This document shows, in pieces, positions 1-13,242 of a stretch of 64,000 nucleotides of DNA (positions are counted from its first letter, which is position 1; the number at the start of each line of letters is the position of its first letter). The stretch comes from Macrocybe gigantea. Its lineage: Eukaryota > Basidiomycota > Agaricomycetes > Agaricales > Callistosporiaceae. The position numbers were made by a program, and so were the translations under genes. The stretch lies in NCBI GenBank assembly GCA_011319805.1, contig SJRY01000248.1:48047-112046 (forward strand), written 5' to 3'. The notes under the pieces were generated by a model. It was not told the origin of the DNA. It did not search any database and saw only the letters and a program-made list of their open reading frames with translations.

Positions 1-2210
1 CCGTCATCGCGGCCCCTTCCTGTGCCATCAGCTTCAACCCCACCACAGCGTGGGCGCAGCCTTCCTTCGCCGCCACTTAATATCCCTGCACAAGATATGC
101 TCTCACTGACACCCGAAGCTGGCGTCGTCCATTCGCCTCGCCCGGTGCTATCCCCGAAACACTCGTTCAGTAAGGATCTGATCACGAACGACTCATTGCC
201 TAAAAGCGAGAGAGTCGAGCAGTTAGAGCGGATGGCGGACGAGGTCGCTGCGGTCACAAGCGACCTATCGGGAGATATCCCGAAAGAGACGGTATCGGAA
301 GCCAAAGCCGAGCCTAAACTGCATCAGCGACAGAAAGATGAACCGGCAGACATGAACAAGACGCTCCCCGTGCCACCCCCGCCTACAAGGAATGGCAAAC
401 GGCTGTCGCTTTTTCCACAACGGAAGAGAGTGGACTCGTACTTTGATGTAACACCGATCCCACAACCCCCTGCATCACAGCCGGCCCCGCTGGATCGTGC
501 CCCTCCAACACCCACGTTGACAGCCGTAACGCCAGCCAAGCTACCTCGCCAGCTGACGGACAAACTCGAGCTGAACGTCCTCGGCCAAGGAGAAAGCGGG
601 CTCGATGCACTCGAACGCCGACTGCTTGCTGAAGTGGGAACGAGAAAGATCGAGGCCTCGGCGAAGCATCCGGACGTTCGGAGTGTCGTTCAGCCGATTG
701 CGATCCCGAGCGCCAGCACGGACTCGGAACCCCTACACGACTCTGCGATCTCGAGCTTGACTCTGGCTGGCGGAGACGCGGAGAGGCCAGAGGGGGTTTA
801 ATACCCGTGCTTGCGCTGGAGCAGGAACCCGATCATGAGTTGGAGCAAGAACATGATTCGGATGAGCGGACGCATCGGGCTGGGAAGTCGAGCGTCTCTG
901 GGGATGAAAGATCGAGAAAGAGCAAGAAGGCGAGATCGAGGCGAGGGCATGACGGTGGGCTGTTCGTGACCGATGATAGGTCTGGAAAGAGAGATTCGGA
1001 AGATGAGAGGAGGAGTGGTAGGAAGAGAGAGAGGGGACGAACGCGTGAAGTGGACGCCTACAGGACCAAGAAATCTGCCGCGAAAGGGAAAGTCGCAGCC
1101 TGGCTTGGTGCGATCGACCCCGAGGTGCCTCCTTTGGATGGGCTTGTTCCTCCGAACCTCACGGTCGACCAGAACGTGGTTCGTTCGAATGAAGAGGCGC
1201 CTGCCGTCACCGAAATCAGTCAAGACAGCAAGACGCCGGAAGATGTCGACATGGATGATGTTGATGCTGCGGTCTCCTCAGCTCCAAACCCTCGGTCGTC
1301 AGGCTTCGTCCCAATCGGAACGTTCAAAAGAGACACCTTCCACCGCCGCCCACATGCAAAGGACGTGACTGTGGAAGAGGAGGCAAAGAAGGTTGCAGAG
1401 TTGTGGTCTTCATCTCCTGCTGCGGGATCGCCGACCACTCCTCTGATATCACCGGCTCGCGCTCGTCAATCGATCAGGACGGATCGCAGGGTTTCTCCGC
1501 CCTCAGCGTCGCCCATTAGGCAAGGCGAAAATCAGGACAAAGTGGAATTGATCCCGAATTTATCAAAGCAGCTGCGACCATCTGTCGTGATCCCGGCTTT
1601 GCAGTCACCGGAGAGAAGGCCCGTCCAGCCCTCCTCTCGACTACCCGTCTTTTCACCGCAAGCTCGACTCGATCCAGAAGTGAAGTACGACATCCGATCA
1701 GCTCGTGGTGGGAGAGGCGGCATTGTGACTAGTGTGGCGGCTATCTGGGCGTCTGGCGGTCTTTCTGAGGCGCCGAAGTCGAATGATGCTGGGAAGGCAA
1801 CTCCTGCGGTCCCCAGTCCCCACAGAGCTAACCGGGTGCTTTCTAAGAGGAACCCACAGGCGCTTGCCACGACAACGCCTGACACGACCGTGCCCAAAAT
1901 CACCGAGCCTTCTCCAGCCCGACGGCTAGGACCAGTGCCTGTTATCAAATCTTCCTCGGTCCCTGCCATTATCTCGTCCTCCCATGCGACACCTACTTTG
2001 TCTTCCACCGCCTCGCTCGCTAGATCTGCGGCCTCGGCGCCTAGAACAAAGCCTGCTTTGAAGACGATCGTGGAAACTGAACCGAAATCCGATGTCCGAT
2101 CGCAAGGCGCTACCCCAAAGGTTGGGCCTATGAAGACCTCCGGCGCAGCAGATTTGGCTTTCGGACAGGCTCGTCTCCGAGATCTGATAAAGAAGTATCA
2201 AGGTACCTGA
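1..2210 (+). CDS. Disordered Ser/Pro/Lys-rich hypothetical protein, 5' end outside the window
   Basis: An open frame enters from the left edge and runs to a stop at 799-801; a second frame, one base earlier in phase, continues to TGA at 2208-2210. Together they give over 700 residues of low-complexity, proline/serine-rich sequence, with an Arg/Lys/Glu-rich stretch encoded around 830-1070 and a short helical-looking C-terminus ending LIKKYQGT. The phase change fits one missing base in the GGGGG run at 792-796; an extra G joins the frames with no stop. A 29-nt GT-AG intron (796-824) would also restore phase but is very short for a fungus. No domain is recognised. Codon use and absence of stops over 2.2 kb support a real gene; function unknown. 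Confidence 0.6.
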
Positions 2211-2654
2211 AACGCAACATTCGTTCTGATATCCATCTGTTCTGTCGTCCATACCTTTGTTTTGCTATACACATTGCAACTGTCTCGTCTTTTCTTTTGC
2301 TTACTTTATTTCATTCGATTCTCGCTTCGTTCTTGTATTTGTTTCATTGTAACGCCCTTGTCACGAACTACTCACGAGTCCTGTACTGTAGTCATTGATT
2401 TCAATCAAATTACTTTGGCAACACCAAACGGTAGGTACAACATAAATATATGTACAGAATGCCTAGCACCGAAGCTAGGCGGGAAGAAGGAAACCCGTAA
2501 ACAATGGCATCAAATGCACCATCTCTAGATTATTAATCAAGGTGTAAGAGGGGTGAATAAGTGAATGGCTCATAATCGAAAATGCAAGTATTAATACAGT
2601 TACGGTGTTGTCAAAGCGTTAGAGAATTGTGAGACAGATGTGGATTTTTCATCT
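2211..2654. other. Convergent intergenic region
   Basis: AT-rich spacer between two genes pointing toward each other; it should hold both 3' UTRs. No gene or repeat recognised. Confidence 0.6.
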
Positions 2655-3508
2655 TCAGACGACACTTTGCAAGAAATCGATGTGGAACTGTCTCCAATCC
2701 ATGGGTACCGAATCAGTCCATTCTGCTTTGTCTTCGTTGAGGGCTTCTCCCCCAGGCGATGGAAGGTCCTCTTCCTCAGCTTCTACAACCCAATAACTGT
2801 CACGCTGGTCATTATTGGGGGTGCGGTACTGGAACGAGGAACGACGGGAATGAGAAGGAAGGGGCATGGTCTGCACAGACGTAGGACGTTCACGTCGGCG
2901 CGGCAGGTGAAGGAAGGAATGATCCGGAGACAAAGACAGAAACGATTCGCGTTTTGGTTCTGAGGAGGGACATGGTGTGTCTAAAAGGTCCGCGAAAAAG
3001 GATTTTGAGTCGGGGGAAGCAGCGAAAGGATCGATTGTCTCGTAGCGGCCCGTGCCCTTTCCACTGCATGTGGAGATCAGCCAGTGAGGGATAAAACGAA
3101 CTTGGGATCGCCTGACCTCGTGCAGGACGGCGTGTACGGGCCTCCTGGCGTGATCCACACGTCAAACGTGTCCGAGGCGTCGGACATAGCCTGGGATATG
3201 GAAAGGCGCGACGAGCGGCTAGTCGAAGAGGACGATCCCGCTGGGCTGGGCGCGTTGCGGTCGAACAGCCACGTCGAGAAAGTGACGATGGAAGAGCGTC
3301 GCTCCTTCTTCGAGGAACGGGGCTCTGTCAGGTCTGAAGGCGAAGAGATGATCATGGATTTGATTCGGGAATGACGTTTCGTGGCGTTAACGTTCTGAGA
3401 ACCATTTCGTCGGGCAGTCGGCGTAGCCTGCGTGTCATTTTTGGGCTGCGATAGTTGGTGAGACTTGGTGTTGATGACGAGGGACAGGCGGCGCGCCGGA
3501 TGAGCCAT
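2655..3508 (-). CDS. Ser-rich hypothetical protein, two exons
   Basis: Two minus-strand frames join through a 38-nt GT-AG intron at 3064-3101 whose length gives exactly the needed phase change. The start at 3508 (MAHPARR...) is the Met nearest a good Kozak context; an in-frame Met at 3643 is possible. The product is about 271 residues, rich in Ser, Arg and Pro, with many SxxR/RxxS patterns suggesting phosphorylation, an acidic segment before the C-terminus (VEAEEEDLPSP) and no membrane helix. No family is recognised. Both exons are well covered by one frame, but there is no independent support for function. Confidence 0.55.
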
Positions 3509-4577
3509 GACGCTGAAACCTGACCTGAAGAAATCAGAGTACGACCGCAGGCCCTTTTGTTGGTGCATCGTCGGACGCGATGGTCGGTCGATGGGGTTGA
3601 CAAGGATGCCAGTGAAGCCGGAATGTTTATATTCATTGGGCATGTCAATGTGGCGGTGACGCAGATGGAATCATTTCACCTGCATAATCCTTCCCAGGAG
3701 GCCTCCAACGGCCAGTCAGGAGATAGTGAGGTCGTAATGCAGCTAAAAGCGCCCTGGGACGCGAGCACCTGATTCGGCCCCAAGGCGATATCAACAGGTT
3801 GGAGCCCTGGGCAGAACAGCCTTCTATTTTGTCTCGTGAAATAGCGCAACGAAGAGAAAACTGTCGAGTTTTACTCACATCACATCATGCAGAAGCTTGA
3901 TTCGAATGTACATGTCCGCACTGGCGAAGCGCTTTATCATATACATAGCTTTTCGGAGGCCTGACACGTAACAAGGTACAAGATGCTGGGAAACAGCAAT
4001 GGGCTGCCGTGGTCATGGTCAGCAAGATTAAATGAATATCATTTGATTCTGGCGAAGTCGACGCTTCTTTATGGACGGTTGGCTTCTCGCTATTGCTTGC
4101 CATGGCCATCGTCATGGTAATGTTCGCCTTGGGAAAGTTTCAGTTTACCTCGGAATAGCGAGAACTAGCGCCCGAGCCCCCCGATGAGAGGACAGTGAAA
4201 TGTGCATGAGCTCTCATCGTAGTCGCAAATCAGCTGTGCAGTTGATGACCTTGCCATGTCATGCTCACAATTCGCCAACTATCACCAACGTCAGTCGCTC
4301 CCGAATAACGATTCTATGACTATAATGGGAAGAACAAGACAAGAATAGACGATGAAACATTATAACGACAGTCGAAATCTTGATGAGATGAGCTAAGGCT
4401 GCAAGACTGGAATAAAGGCAAGGCGACATCCATCAGTCCAGAGTGGTCGAAATAGCAGGACTCCATCTCTGCTGTGCATTGATTGCAATCGCCTGCATCG
4501 CCGCATTGGACAGCTCCGAGTTGACTTGGATTGCGATACAAATGCGCAGAGGGATCGCCCCGTAGTAACAAGCCGGT
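3509..4577. other. Intergenic region
   Basis: About 1.07 kb with only short overlapping open frames that lack coding character. It contains the 5' flank of the Ser-rich gene and the 3' flank of COA6. No repeat or RNA gene recognised. Confidence 0.5.
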
Positions 4578-4914
4578 TTACTTTGCTTGCAGGCGCGCCT
4601 GAGCCAATCTGTCCTTCTGGGCGTCTTCTATGACCCTCCTTTTGTTGAAATAATCAATCTGTCCAAGTCGTCTGGTTTCAGCTGTCACGTCTCGCAGACG
4701 AGAAAGCATGGAAACGTACCCAGCTTTTAGCACAGTTTCCCTCGTATTCTTTGAGCTCAGGCGCGCAAGTCTTTCCTTCATCCCCCGGCTTGACAACTCC
4801 TGCCTTATTTAAACACGCGAAGTAGGCGTCCCGACTTTCCCAACATTTCTGCCGGTCCTGCCTCATCGGGACCTCTGCATCCTTGGATTTCGACCCTCCA
4901 AAGAACCAGCTCAT
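4578..4914 (-). CDS. COA6: Cytochrome c oxidase assembly factor 6 (COA6-like)
   Basis: Small twin-cysteine protein of the mitochondrial intermembrane space that helps deliver copper to the Cox2 CuA site of complex IV. Start at 4914 (MSWFFGG), exon 1 to 4720, a 61-nt intron at 4659-4719 (GTACGT...ACAG, phase 0), exon 2 to the TAA at 4578-4580; 91 residues, the usual size. The CX9C pair (CWESRDAYFAC) and the CX10C pair (CAPELKEYEGNC) are intact; this CX9C/CX10C combination separates COA6 from CX9C/CX9C relatives. After the intron comes the family-like IDYFNKRR helix and a basic tail. An in-frame Met upstream at 4971 would add 19 residues but has no family support. Confidence 0.9.
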
Positions 4915-5788
4915 TCTCGTTGAGTGAATTCTTCGACGTAGTGACGGCAGAGGACGACAGGACAGTGACAAGTTCCCACTGCCGTTGTTGACAGATCATG
5001 TGACTATTGTCGCAAAGGCGTTTTCCGGATTGCAATGGCCAACATGACCGAAGATCACTTGAAGATTCTGAGATAAATCCTGAAATGAGTTTCCGTCCTT
5101 CAATCTAGCAAGACCAACTCTGACACTACGTAGGAGTAATAGTAGTAATAGTAAGTGATTAATGGCAACATTAGCAGAGATCAGATTCGAGCACGATGAT
5201 GTCCGCATCACGGATGGGTATTGAGCGATCGCGATCATGGCCTATGGTCTGATAACTGGCGCTGGCCTAAGAAAAAAAAATGCAGCGTGCAGCTGATATG
5301 TTGTACCCTCATGATACGTGCATGCATGATCGATCAATTAGAACAATGCACACTTTTGGCGAGAGAAGTCCCTGCATTACCACAAAACGTGGTTTTTGAA
5401 GGGAAGACGGTGATTTCTTTTTTGTTCATTGTTCGTTGATAACATCCTTCGACACCTAAAAACTTGAGGATAGATAGATCGCTTAAAATGAAGGCCAGTT
5501 CGTGTCACGCGGATTAGTCAGCAATTTTTCATTTGTGGACAGGGCCACCGTCGTTGTGAAGTCACTCTCTTCCTCACTCCACCATTATAATTACCTGCTG
5601 GTAAAACTCGTTCCAGAGATTGTGTATCTCGTCTTATTGCCTTGGGTGCCTCAGTTGGGGTTTCTCATCATATCTTATCTGACATTGAGCCCACGAGGCC
5701 GAGCCGAATCCAGTTTGGACGTCACTGGTTAGGCCGGAATTGAAACGAGGCAGACGATGCTCGGGGGCTCTAGACAGTTGGAACTACC
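4915..5788. other. Divergent intergenic region
   Basis: Spacer between COA6 (minus) and the TBC gene (plus), so it should hold both promoters. A short (TAGTAA)-like run lies near 5133-5155 and an A9 run near 5272-5280. No g gene recognised in any frame. Confidence 0.5.
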
Positions 5789-8700
5789 ATGACATCCATG
5801 AACTCCAAGACTCCAGTGCACTCTCACCCTCTCTCTCTCGACGAAACCCCTTCTCGGGGCCGTCGGAGCCGCCATGGCCTGGAGCCCGACTCCGCAAACA
5901 AGCCCCCGTCGACTTATTTCACCCTGAAAGCACAGCTCGAGAACAGCACGCCAGATGCACCAAATTGGGGCGGAAGCGTGCGCGGACACGGCAAGAACGT
6001 GGAGAAACGCCAATCGTTCGATGCGAAAAGCAGCCAGAGTCGCAGGCCATCCGTCAATTCCTTGGCTGGTTTGTGGGACAAACCGAACGGGCAGGTCCCT
6101 TTGTTCGTCGTTGGATCGCCCCGCGAACGTATGCTAACCCAAATGCACGGCTCCAAGAGAGTTAGTTCGGACATTCTCGTTTCAAATGATGCCGATTCCG
6201 ATGTGTTTGGATCGTCGAGCATCACGACCCAGATTCTGGGGACGAAATGGCATGAATACTCTGACGAGGCGATACAGTCTGCGATATCAAAGCTCAGCGT
6301 TTCGGAATCACCTGCCGATGCACCCAGTCATACATATCACGCTGCGCTACGCGTGCTTTCCTCCGCGCTCCACAATTTGACACGCGTGAGGGTGGAATTG
6401 GAGGAACAAAGGCGATCGCTGCAAGAGAAGGAAATCGCCAGAAGGGAACGGGCAGACGCGTTGCTCAATGAACTGCAGCCATCAGAGCAGGAGATGGCGA
6501 AGCGCGTTATCCAGTCTGTATTCGCGGATGCGGATGAAACTCAGCACCAAGTCAAGCGGCAACATAGTATCAGAGTTAGTGCCCTCTTTATCTTTCATAA
6601 GGGTGCTCTCAAGCCTTTACTCTCTGTGACAGTCGCTTTCGGAATCATTAAGTGAAGCGCTTGCCGACGAGGTCCTTCACTCTTTCAACATGCCTGAGCA
6701 GACTTTGACTCCTACGCCAGAAGAGTCCAGAGCAACCGCCGACTCAGTCGTAGCTCCAGTCTCTTCCACACCTTCTATCTCACCCGGTGATGGCTCAACG
6801 CCTACGTTACCTGCCAATCATGCTTTGGATGACCGCGGACAGGGTCGTAACGATCCGACTACAGTCCTGGAACGAACGCGGCAGGAACGTCCCTCCATGG
6901 GTGACTGGATGGGTAGCTGGTGGGGCAGAGGAAGACCGCATTCCCGCCCCTCGTCCATCCTAAGCAATGAGGTGGATAAAGACACTTCTATACCAACCGA
7001 TACACCAATCGTCCCGAATATCAACCGTAAGGAACACCGGCGCAAGTCTGCTAAAAGCGTCTTTGGCACTCTTGGAATCTCCGTCTTGAATCCTATTCCT
7101 CCAAAGAAACCTTCCGCGATCATAGACAACACGGTCACATTGCCTAGCACATCCTCCGATACCGCCTCTATACGATCCACTCGCACGAATACCCCATCCA
7201 TCTCGGCCGTTGCTTCCGCTATCACTTCGCCCATTCAAACTACGTTTGTGCCTTCCCTTGCGGCCCCGACTCTCACCACTAGCCTCGACAATACAGAATC
7301 GCAGGCATCAGGGGACTCTCTCACTACATCATCCACACAAGAAGAGTCACCTACCATGATGCAAGGCTCGTCTTTGCGAGCCATTACCAACGCCACACGG
7401 GTGATGACCTCCGATCCGTCCAGCATACTCTGGGACCAAGGGCGCGAAACCAGCTCCACCATTGCGAAGCTGGCATACAAGCTTATCAAAATTGCTAGGG
7501 ACGAGGGTTTGACATTCCGGGAACGTCCTAAAGAGCGCAAGGAGCCCAAAGCCGGCAACCCGATCCCAGACGCGGACAAGTCCGGTCCGACGCCTATCAT
7601 CAGTTCGTCGAGTGGCCTTGACGCGACGACGACCTTGACGCGTGCCTTGGGCAGCCAGCTCGATGGCCTTCGGAAGAGTAGATCCAGGACTGCAAGTGTC
7701 TTGCAGGGTGCCGCATCGACGTTTTCATCGCCTGTGTTCAGCTCCTTCATGGCGCCGCAACAAAGGAGGCCTCTGGCTCCTCAGGACCGGACAACTAGCA
7801 ACAAGACTTTGGATTCTTTATCGACGTCGGGAGTGAAGTCGTCTGGTGCTCAGGCTCAGCCCGCTGCAGCCCCTGCTGTCCAGAAATCGCTTTCAGTCCC
7901 ACTGGAGTCGATTATCCCTGCCATGGCCAAGCCACCTACGCAATACCTATCCAGGACATACACGCCTCTCACCGCCCGCGAGTTCCACTTCTCCATCCCC
8001 TTGCCTCATGCCGCATCACGCTTTACAGTGTACTACGATGAGCAGAACCAACGGCCGTTGACGGATCGATATGGCTTCATGTATGACGTGGCCCAGTACG
8101 ACGTCCTTCTGCTCATACGAGCCATCGAATGCGGGAACACTGCGCCGGCCTGCTTGACAGGTGTGAAGATCGCAGACAGGCAAGAAGACAATAATTGGCC
8201 TGGCGATGACGATGACGACGAATGCGAAGGCAAGCCAATTATCGAGATCGTGAAGGGAAGTTGCACATGTGAAGGGGAATGGGACGCTCAAAGCTTGCGC
8301 GGGCATGGACAAGTTCCCGCTACCTTGGACTCCTCTCTGCTTGACTCGCGTTCCAGCATCCAGTCGCGCTCCTCGTCAAACAGCCGGAAACGCTCCTCCA
8401 CTGCGGCTTCGGGCTTCGCTTCCTCCGTTGTCACGTCGATGACGTCCATCCTGTCCGTGACTTCGGATACGCCCCGCCACGCGTGCGCGAACACCATCAG
8501 AAAGCTGCTTCAGCAGTTGACGGAACTTCACGATCAGCGTCAGAAGAGCCAGCAGAAGGAATGGAACGCGTTTTTGAAACAGAGGAAGAAGACGAAGGCG
8601 GCGAAGGCATCCCATGTCGCACAGCCGTCTTCCTTTGTCGCTAATAGCTCTGGCGTGGCTGCCATGCTCGGTCTGGGTACTGCTGGCGAGGAAGACGAGC

Positions 8701-9773
8701 TCTCTCACAGTGAAGGCCTGATTGGATTCGCACAGTTGGGCTTCTCGTCCAACAGGGACGAACAGAGGGAGTTCGACAGGCTCATACGAAATGGGATACC
8801 GCTAGTCTATCGCTCTAAAATATGGCTAGAGTGCAGTGGCGGATTGGAGATGTGGGAGCCAGGTCTGTTCCATGAGCTGTTGGCTGCGTCCGGGCCTGAA
8901 GGTCCGGGGAGCGTGGTCAGCGAGATTGACAAGGACGTGGGCAGGACGATGCCGCTGAATGTCTTCTTTGGTGGAGATGGCGCCGGTATTCAGAAATTGC
9001 GTCGTGTGCTGATCGCTTATAGCAGGTGAGTGGCCTTTCATCCCATAGTACTTTCGTCTTAACGTAACTTGCACGTGAAAGACGAAATCCTTTAGTAGGC
9101 TATTGCCAAGGCATGAATCTTGTTGCCTCAACCCTTCTTCTCATCCATGCCGACGAAGAAGAGGCTTTCTGGACTCTCACCGCCATCATAGAACGAATTC
9201 TACCCGAGGGATTCTTCTCCCCCACCCTTCTTCCCTCTCGAGCCTGTCCGCTGGTGCTCTTGGATTACGTCCAGGAGCTTACGCCAAAGCTTCATTCTCA
9301 TCTAACCAACTTGGGAATCGACCTAGGCGCAATCTGCTTCTCGTGGTTCTTGTCGTTGTTCACGGATTGTCTGCCAGTCGAGGTATGATTGTGCTTTTCG
9401 CATAGTCTTGCATGCAAACCTTGAACGGGTTATCCTTGGCAGACACTCTTCAGACTTTGGGATGTATTCCTCGTGGATGGCTTGGACGTCTTATTCCGTG
9501 TTGCCCTTGCCATTTTGCGCAGCAATGAACAAGAACTGCTGGGCTGTGAATCTATTCCTGCCGTATACGTGGCACTAGAGAACCTACCGACTAGAATGTG
9601 GGAAGCCGATAAGCTCCTGCAAGTAAGTATGCACAAATCCACGTCTTCTTCCGTCGTTGCTAATGCGTCGTTTGTCACAGCTGGAAGCCGACCTCCGCAG
9701 CTCGATGCTGCACTCCGATCTTGTCAGCAAACGCAAGACTCACGCTACTACCCTCAGTCAGTTGATATCATAG
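5789..9773 (+). CDS. TBC-domain Rab GTPase-activating protein
   Basis: Five exons, about 1,250 residues, four introns of 56-60 nt at 6575-6632, 9026-9081, 9383-9442 and 9623-9680, all GT-AG and in phase; stop TAG at 9771-9773. The N-terminal third is disordered with a short coiled coil near residues 200-240. A conserved-looking block follows at about 640-760 and the catalytic TBC domain starts near residue 975. The arginine finger (IDKDVGRT, Arg about 1033) and glutamine finger (YCQGMN, Gln about 1069) are both present, so it should stimulate GTP hydrolysis by a Rab and act in membrane traffic. The long disordered extension resembles fungal multi-region TBC proteins; which Rab it serves cannot be told from sequence. 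Confidence 0.88.
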
Positions 9774-11133
9774 AGCACGTAATCTCCTCCTCCGCTGTCT
9801 ACATATCATGTACAATGTCTGTTTTATTCAATATTACCTCACGGGCTAACTTTCTGGGATCATGTCTCTTCACGCTTTGTTGTAAATTAATTTATCGCAA
9901 ACACCTTTGACCACTTCCAAATGATTGTCCTTCGCGTTTCCCAAGCACTGGGTAGCGGTCGTATCTGTACAGTACATTCTTCATATTGTAGTTCCTGCAT
10001 AGCATCAGGTTCCGTCTTTCCCGCAAATGCTCTCTGTTTCGAAGTCGGATAATGATTTGACCACACTGTACCTAGTGTTCGACACGGGTAACCCCCGGGT
10101 AAATTTGGATCTACCCCACAGTCTGTATCACTGTTTTTTTGCCTGTCTTGACTTCGAACTGAATCTTGTCATCGATCACTAGCCGCTCTATGGAATAATC
10201 ATACCCGAGATTTTCCGGGGATTGTGACTCGCTGGCATGGAACGTAAGAGCGAGGAATATGCGGATCAGGTAGTTGTATTCCTAATACCTGCGCGATGCC
10301 ATGACGTGTCGTGTATCTGGGAGGCGACCTCATAGCAAACGTCGAAATGACGGTATCGTCATGGCTTTACTGTTCTCCTTGAACAGGATGCACTAGGAGA
10401 AACAGTGGACGTGGTGCGACCAGTCGTCGGAAAAACAGGATTCTGCTTTGAGTCATTCGGAGGTGAACTTTGTCCTCGTTTGGGGAGAAGGAGCTCAAAT
10501 GAGAAAAGAGTATCCTGACGACGCAGGATACAAAAGAAAACCAGGCCTTGGATAGTAGCACCTCATCGCCCGCCATTCTCAGTGAACAAGGTAGCTTCAA
10601 ACGATACCATGCACAGTACAAGGCTTTCTGTCGATCCTGGCCCTCGGTTTTCGCAAATAGCCATCAGTAACAGCTCGTGCTAAACAAAATTACAATTCAA
10701 TGAATACAAAAGCAACAATCTGATACAAGGAGTGTAGACTTCAGCGCACTACGTATCTACCAACAGTCCGTTTGTTAATGCAAGGTGAGCAAGGAGAGCA
10801 AGGAGAGCAATGAGCAATGGGAGCAAGGAGAGCAAGGAAAGCAAAGGAAAGCAAGGAGAGCGACAAGACGAAAGGAATGCGGAGGACGTATCTACGAGAC
10901 AGCGGGAATCCAGATCATCAATGTTCGTGGAATAGACAGAGATTGATTGAACGTCGTGAAAGGAGTGTCGAGGCATGCTTCAATATAAATATCCATAAAC
11001 CTCTCTAGGACCCTAGTCAGAGGGGTCAACACACGATCATACATAGAAAGCATGGGAGGTACCTGTGTGGCCGTGAAGGTTGGTATCCGGCGGCGATAAC
11101 ATGTTGCACGTTGGCGTCTGCCTCACCAGACTA
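9774..11133. other. Intergenic region with a GAGCAAG repeat
   Basis: About 1.36 kb between two convergent genes. Apart from the short purine repeat listed separately, only scattered short frames are present, with no coding support. Confidence 0.5.
10781..10861 (+). repeat. Imperfect GAGCAAG minisatellite
   Basis: About eleven imperfect 7-10 nt units of GAGCAAG/GAAAGCAA occur in a row. The strand is almost pure purine plus C, so the opposite strand encodes an artefactual leucine-rich frame. It lies between genes and probably arose by slippage. Confidence 0.8.
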
Positions 11134-12767
11134 TCACCTGCGACGAACGGTGCATGTGACGAAGCCTTGCGATGAAAGGGACAAGTCTTGCAGGAGAAAT
11201 TCTCCCCAGTGAGACCGCTTTGCGAGGCCTTTTATGCCATGAATGAACATGTCGTAGTTCATGTTGGACTGTTGACACGTCAGCTGCATTTCCCGAAGGC
11301 TCGGCAGAGTGAGAAAGTCGAGCAGCGATACGAGGTCGACGCAGGAATCCACCGTCAACTCCAGCGACTGCAGGCTGTCGTTGCGAATCGCCGCAGGGCG
11401 TCCCTGTCTTGTGGCAACGATCGAGCCGACGCAGAGCCTGGCCTTCGCCAAGTCTTGATGAACGCGCAAGACTCGCAAGCAGCCGGGAACGGTGATGGGC
11501 CACTCGACGTCGAGCTCCGAAATCGTCGAGGGCTCTTCGAGTTCCAGCGCTCCTGCCGATTCGCACGGTCGGCCAGCGTCCGACAACCTGCGAGTGCGTC
11601 CAAGGCGCAGCTTCTTGATCCTGTTGCACTGCAGCTTGCTCAGCAGTTCTCGGACTTCCCAGGTGTCGGGATACTGCGGGTTGATCTGCAAGTCGACGAA
11701 TTCGGCGTGGCCCAATTTGCCTAGACCCAGCTTGCGTTTAGGCACATCCGGCTGGTTGAGCCAGTCCAAATGCAAGACGGTCAATTTGCGACAACGGTTG
11801 AGTAAAGCCCAGACTTCTTCAGCCCCAAGGCTCCACTTCAACGTGAGCGTCGTCAAAGAGTGCCAATTGAGTGTTTTGAAACGCACGGGACTAGACGGCT
11901 CCGGTGCTGGTGCTGAGCAAAGAGTCAGATGCTGGACCTTGGAGAAACTGAACGTTTGGAAGAGCCCGCTCAAATCTCCGGTGCTTTCTATCTCCAAGCT
12001 GTTGATGGAGATTGACCTCCGGGCACGCTTGAGGTCATTGGCGTTGAAGGCGGCGAGTCGTGGGAAGGTCCGGTGATGGATTTGAATATGACGTTTCGAA
12101 CGTTCTTGACTTGGCGCGAAGCGATGGGCTGCAATATGGAGATGCATCCATCGAGGCTGACGTTGGCGTTCACTTGCAGCGTCTGGGTGTTGTGGTCATA
12201 CGAGTCCCAAGGAATGGCTCCTGAATCGGCCAAACGATCATGAAGCTGGGGTGCGGTAAAGCAGGGAGGCGCGTTGGGGCCTGAACGCGGGGGCGGAACG
12301 ATGGGCGGGCTGAGAGCGAGATCTTCAAACAACGTGTGGAGGTGGTATTCAGGCGACGGGGCTCGTTCGATTCGCCACGCGCGATGGCCACGTTCAAGTC
12401 CTTTCCTCCTCCGCGCATGCCGTCTGCTGTAAAACAAGCGGATGAATCGTACTTGCAGGCAGTTTCGCGGGGTTGGAAAAAAAGAGAAAGGAACGCACTC
12501 TACAATGTTTGTGAGCTCAGCTGGAGCCCACCATGTCCCCTCGTTGGGGTTATAAATGCACTCCGCGATATAAAGTTTTCCGGAAGAGACAAGCGACTGG
12601 ACCAGCCTGTCACTGTCATCGATACGATGGCGGCATGGATACATCAGTGGTCCCAGCGTCGCCTTGTATTCTCCCGAGGCGCCGGCAATGTGAACTAACC
12701 GGCTCACTCTCGACACAGCCAAGTTTTCAGTAGCAAGGCCTGCATTCAACGTCTTGCCCATCTTCAA
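11134..12767 (-). CDS. Leucine-rich-repeat / F-box-type hypothetical protein
   Basis: Minus-strand frame from 12767 to about 12070, continued one base out of phase to the stop at 11134. The C-terminal 300 residues show leucine-rich periodicity (LTTLTLKW, LTVLHLDW, LQSLELTV), like the LRR half of mushroom F-box proteins; a canonical F-box is not clear. The phase change fits one missing base in the AAA/TTT run at 12081-12083; a 62-nt GT-AG intron with a weak donor (GTCATA) would also fit. The N-terminal part may contain a further intron (GTGCGT donor near 12522), so the true start is uncertain. If it is an F-box protein it would recruit substrates to an SCF ubiquitin ligase; this is inference. 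Confidence 0.5.
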
Positions 12768-13242
12768 CGAACTTGAAGGTCGACTGGATGATTTTGAGTT
12801 CAGAAATAAAGCACAAGCTAATGCCGCGGTGCGAGTCTGACCATGTTACCGAGTTTGTTCATATTGGTGGTCCCTGCATGATGTCGGCTGTCAAGAAGTT
12901 GGCTTGGACCTTTGGATGCAGTGCCGGATCACTATGTACGACACATGTGAGTTCTGGCTGCATGATTTGTATTGCGTGCTTTCCCGAGAATGCCGACCAA
13001 CTATGTAGTATCTTACCAAAGTAATTGCCAATTTTCATTTTCTGTGACGATTTGAATGACACTGAACGACCAGTGAGACATTTGTCAGCCAATGGCAGCG
13101 TCCGGTTTGTGTCGGTTGACCACGAAAATGCCGTTTTAGGCCAATATCATAAAACCGGAACGTGGTAGATACGATCATCTCGCCCAAAAGGCTCCCTCAG
13201 TTTGAATGCTGGGTTAACGCAGCCTGAAACAGAACGTCCACC
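12768..13242. other. Divergent intergenic region
   Basis: Spacer between the LRR-type gene (minus) and the hydrolase gene (plus); likely contains both promoters. No gene recognised; the open frames here lack coding character. Confidence 0.5.

Noticed and set aside
796..824. A 29-nt GT-AG intron joining the first two frames
   Set aside because: Too short for a fungal intron; a single missing base in the G run is simpler and matches the window-wide pattern.
10749..10976. Leucine-rich minus-strand frame of 75 codons
   Set aside because: It is the complement of the GAGCAAG repeat; low complexity explains it.
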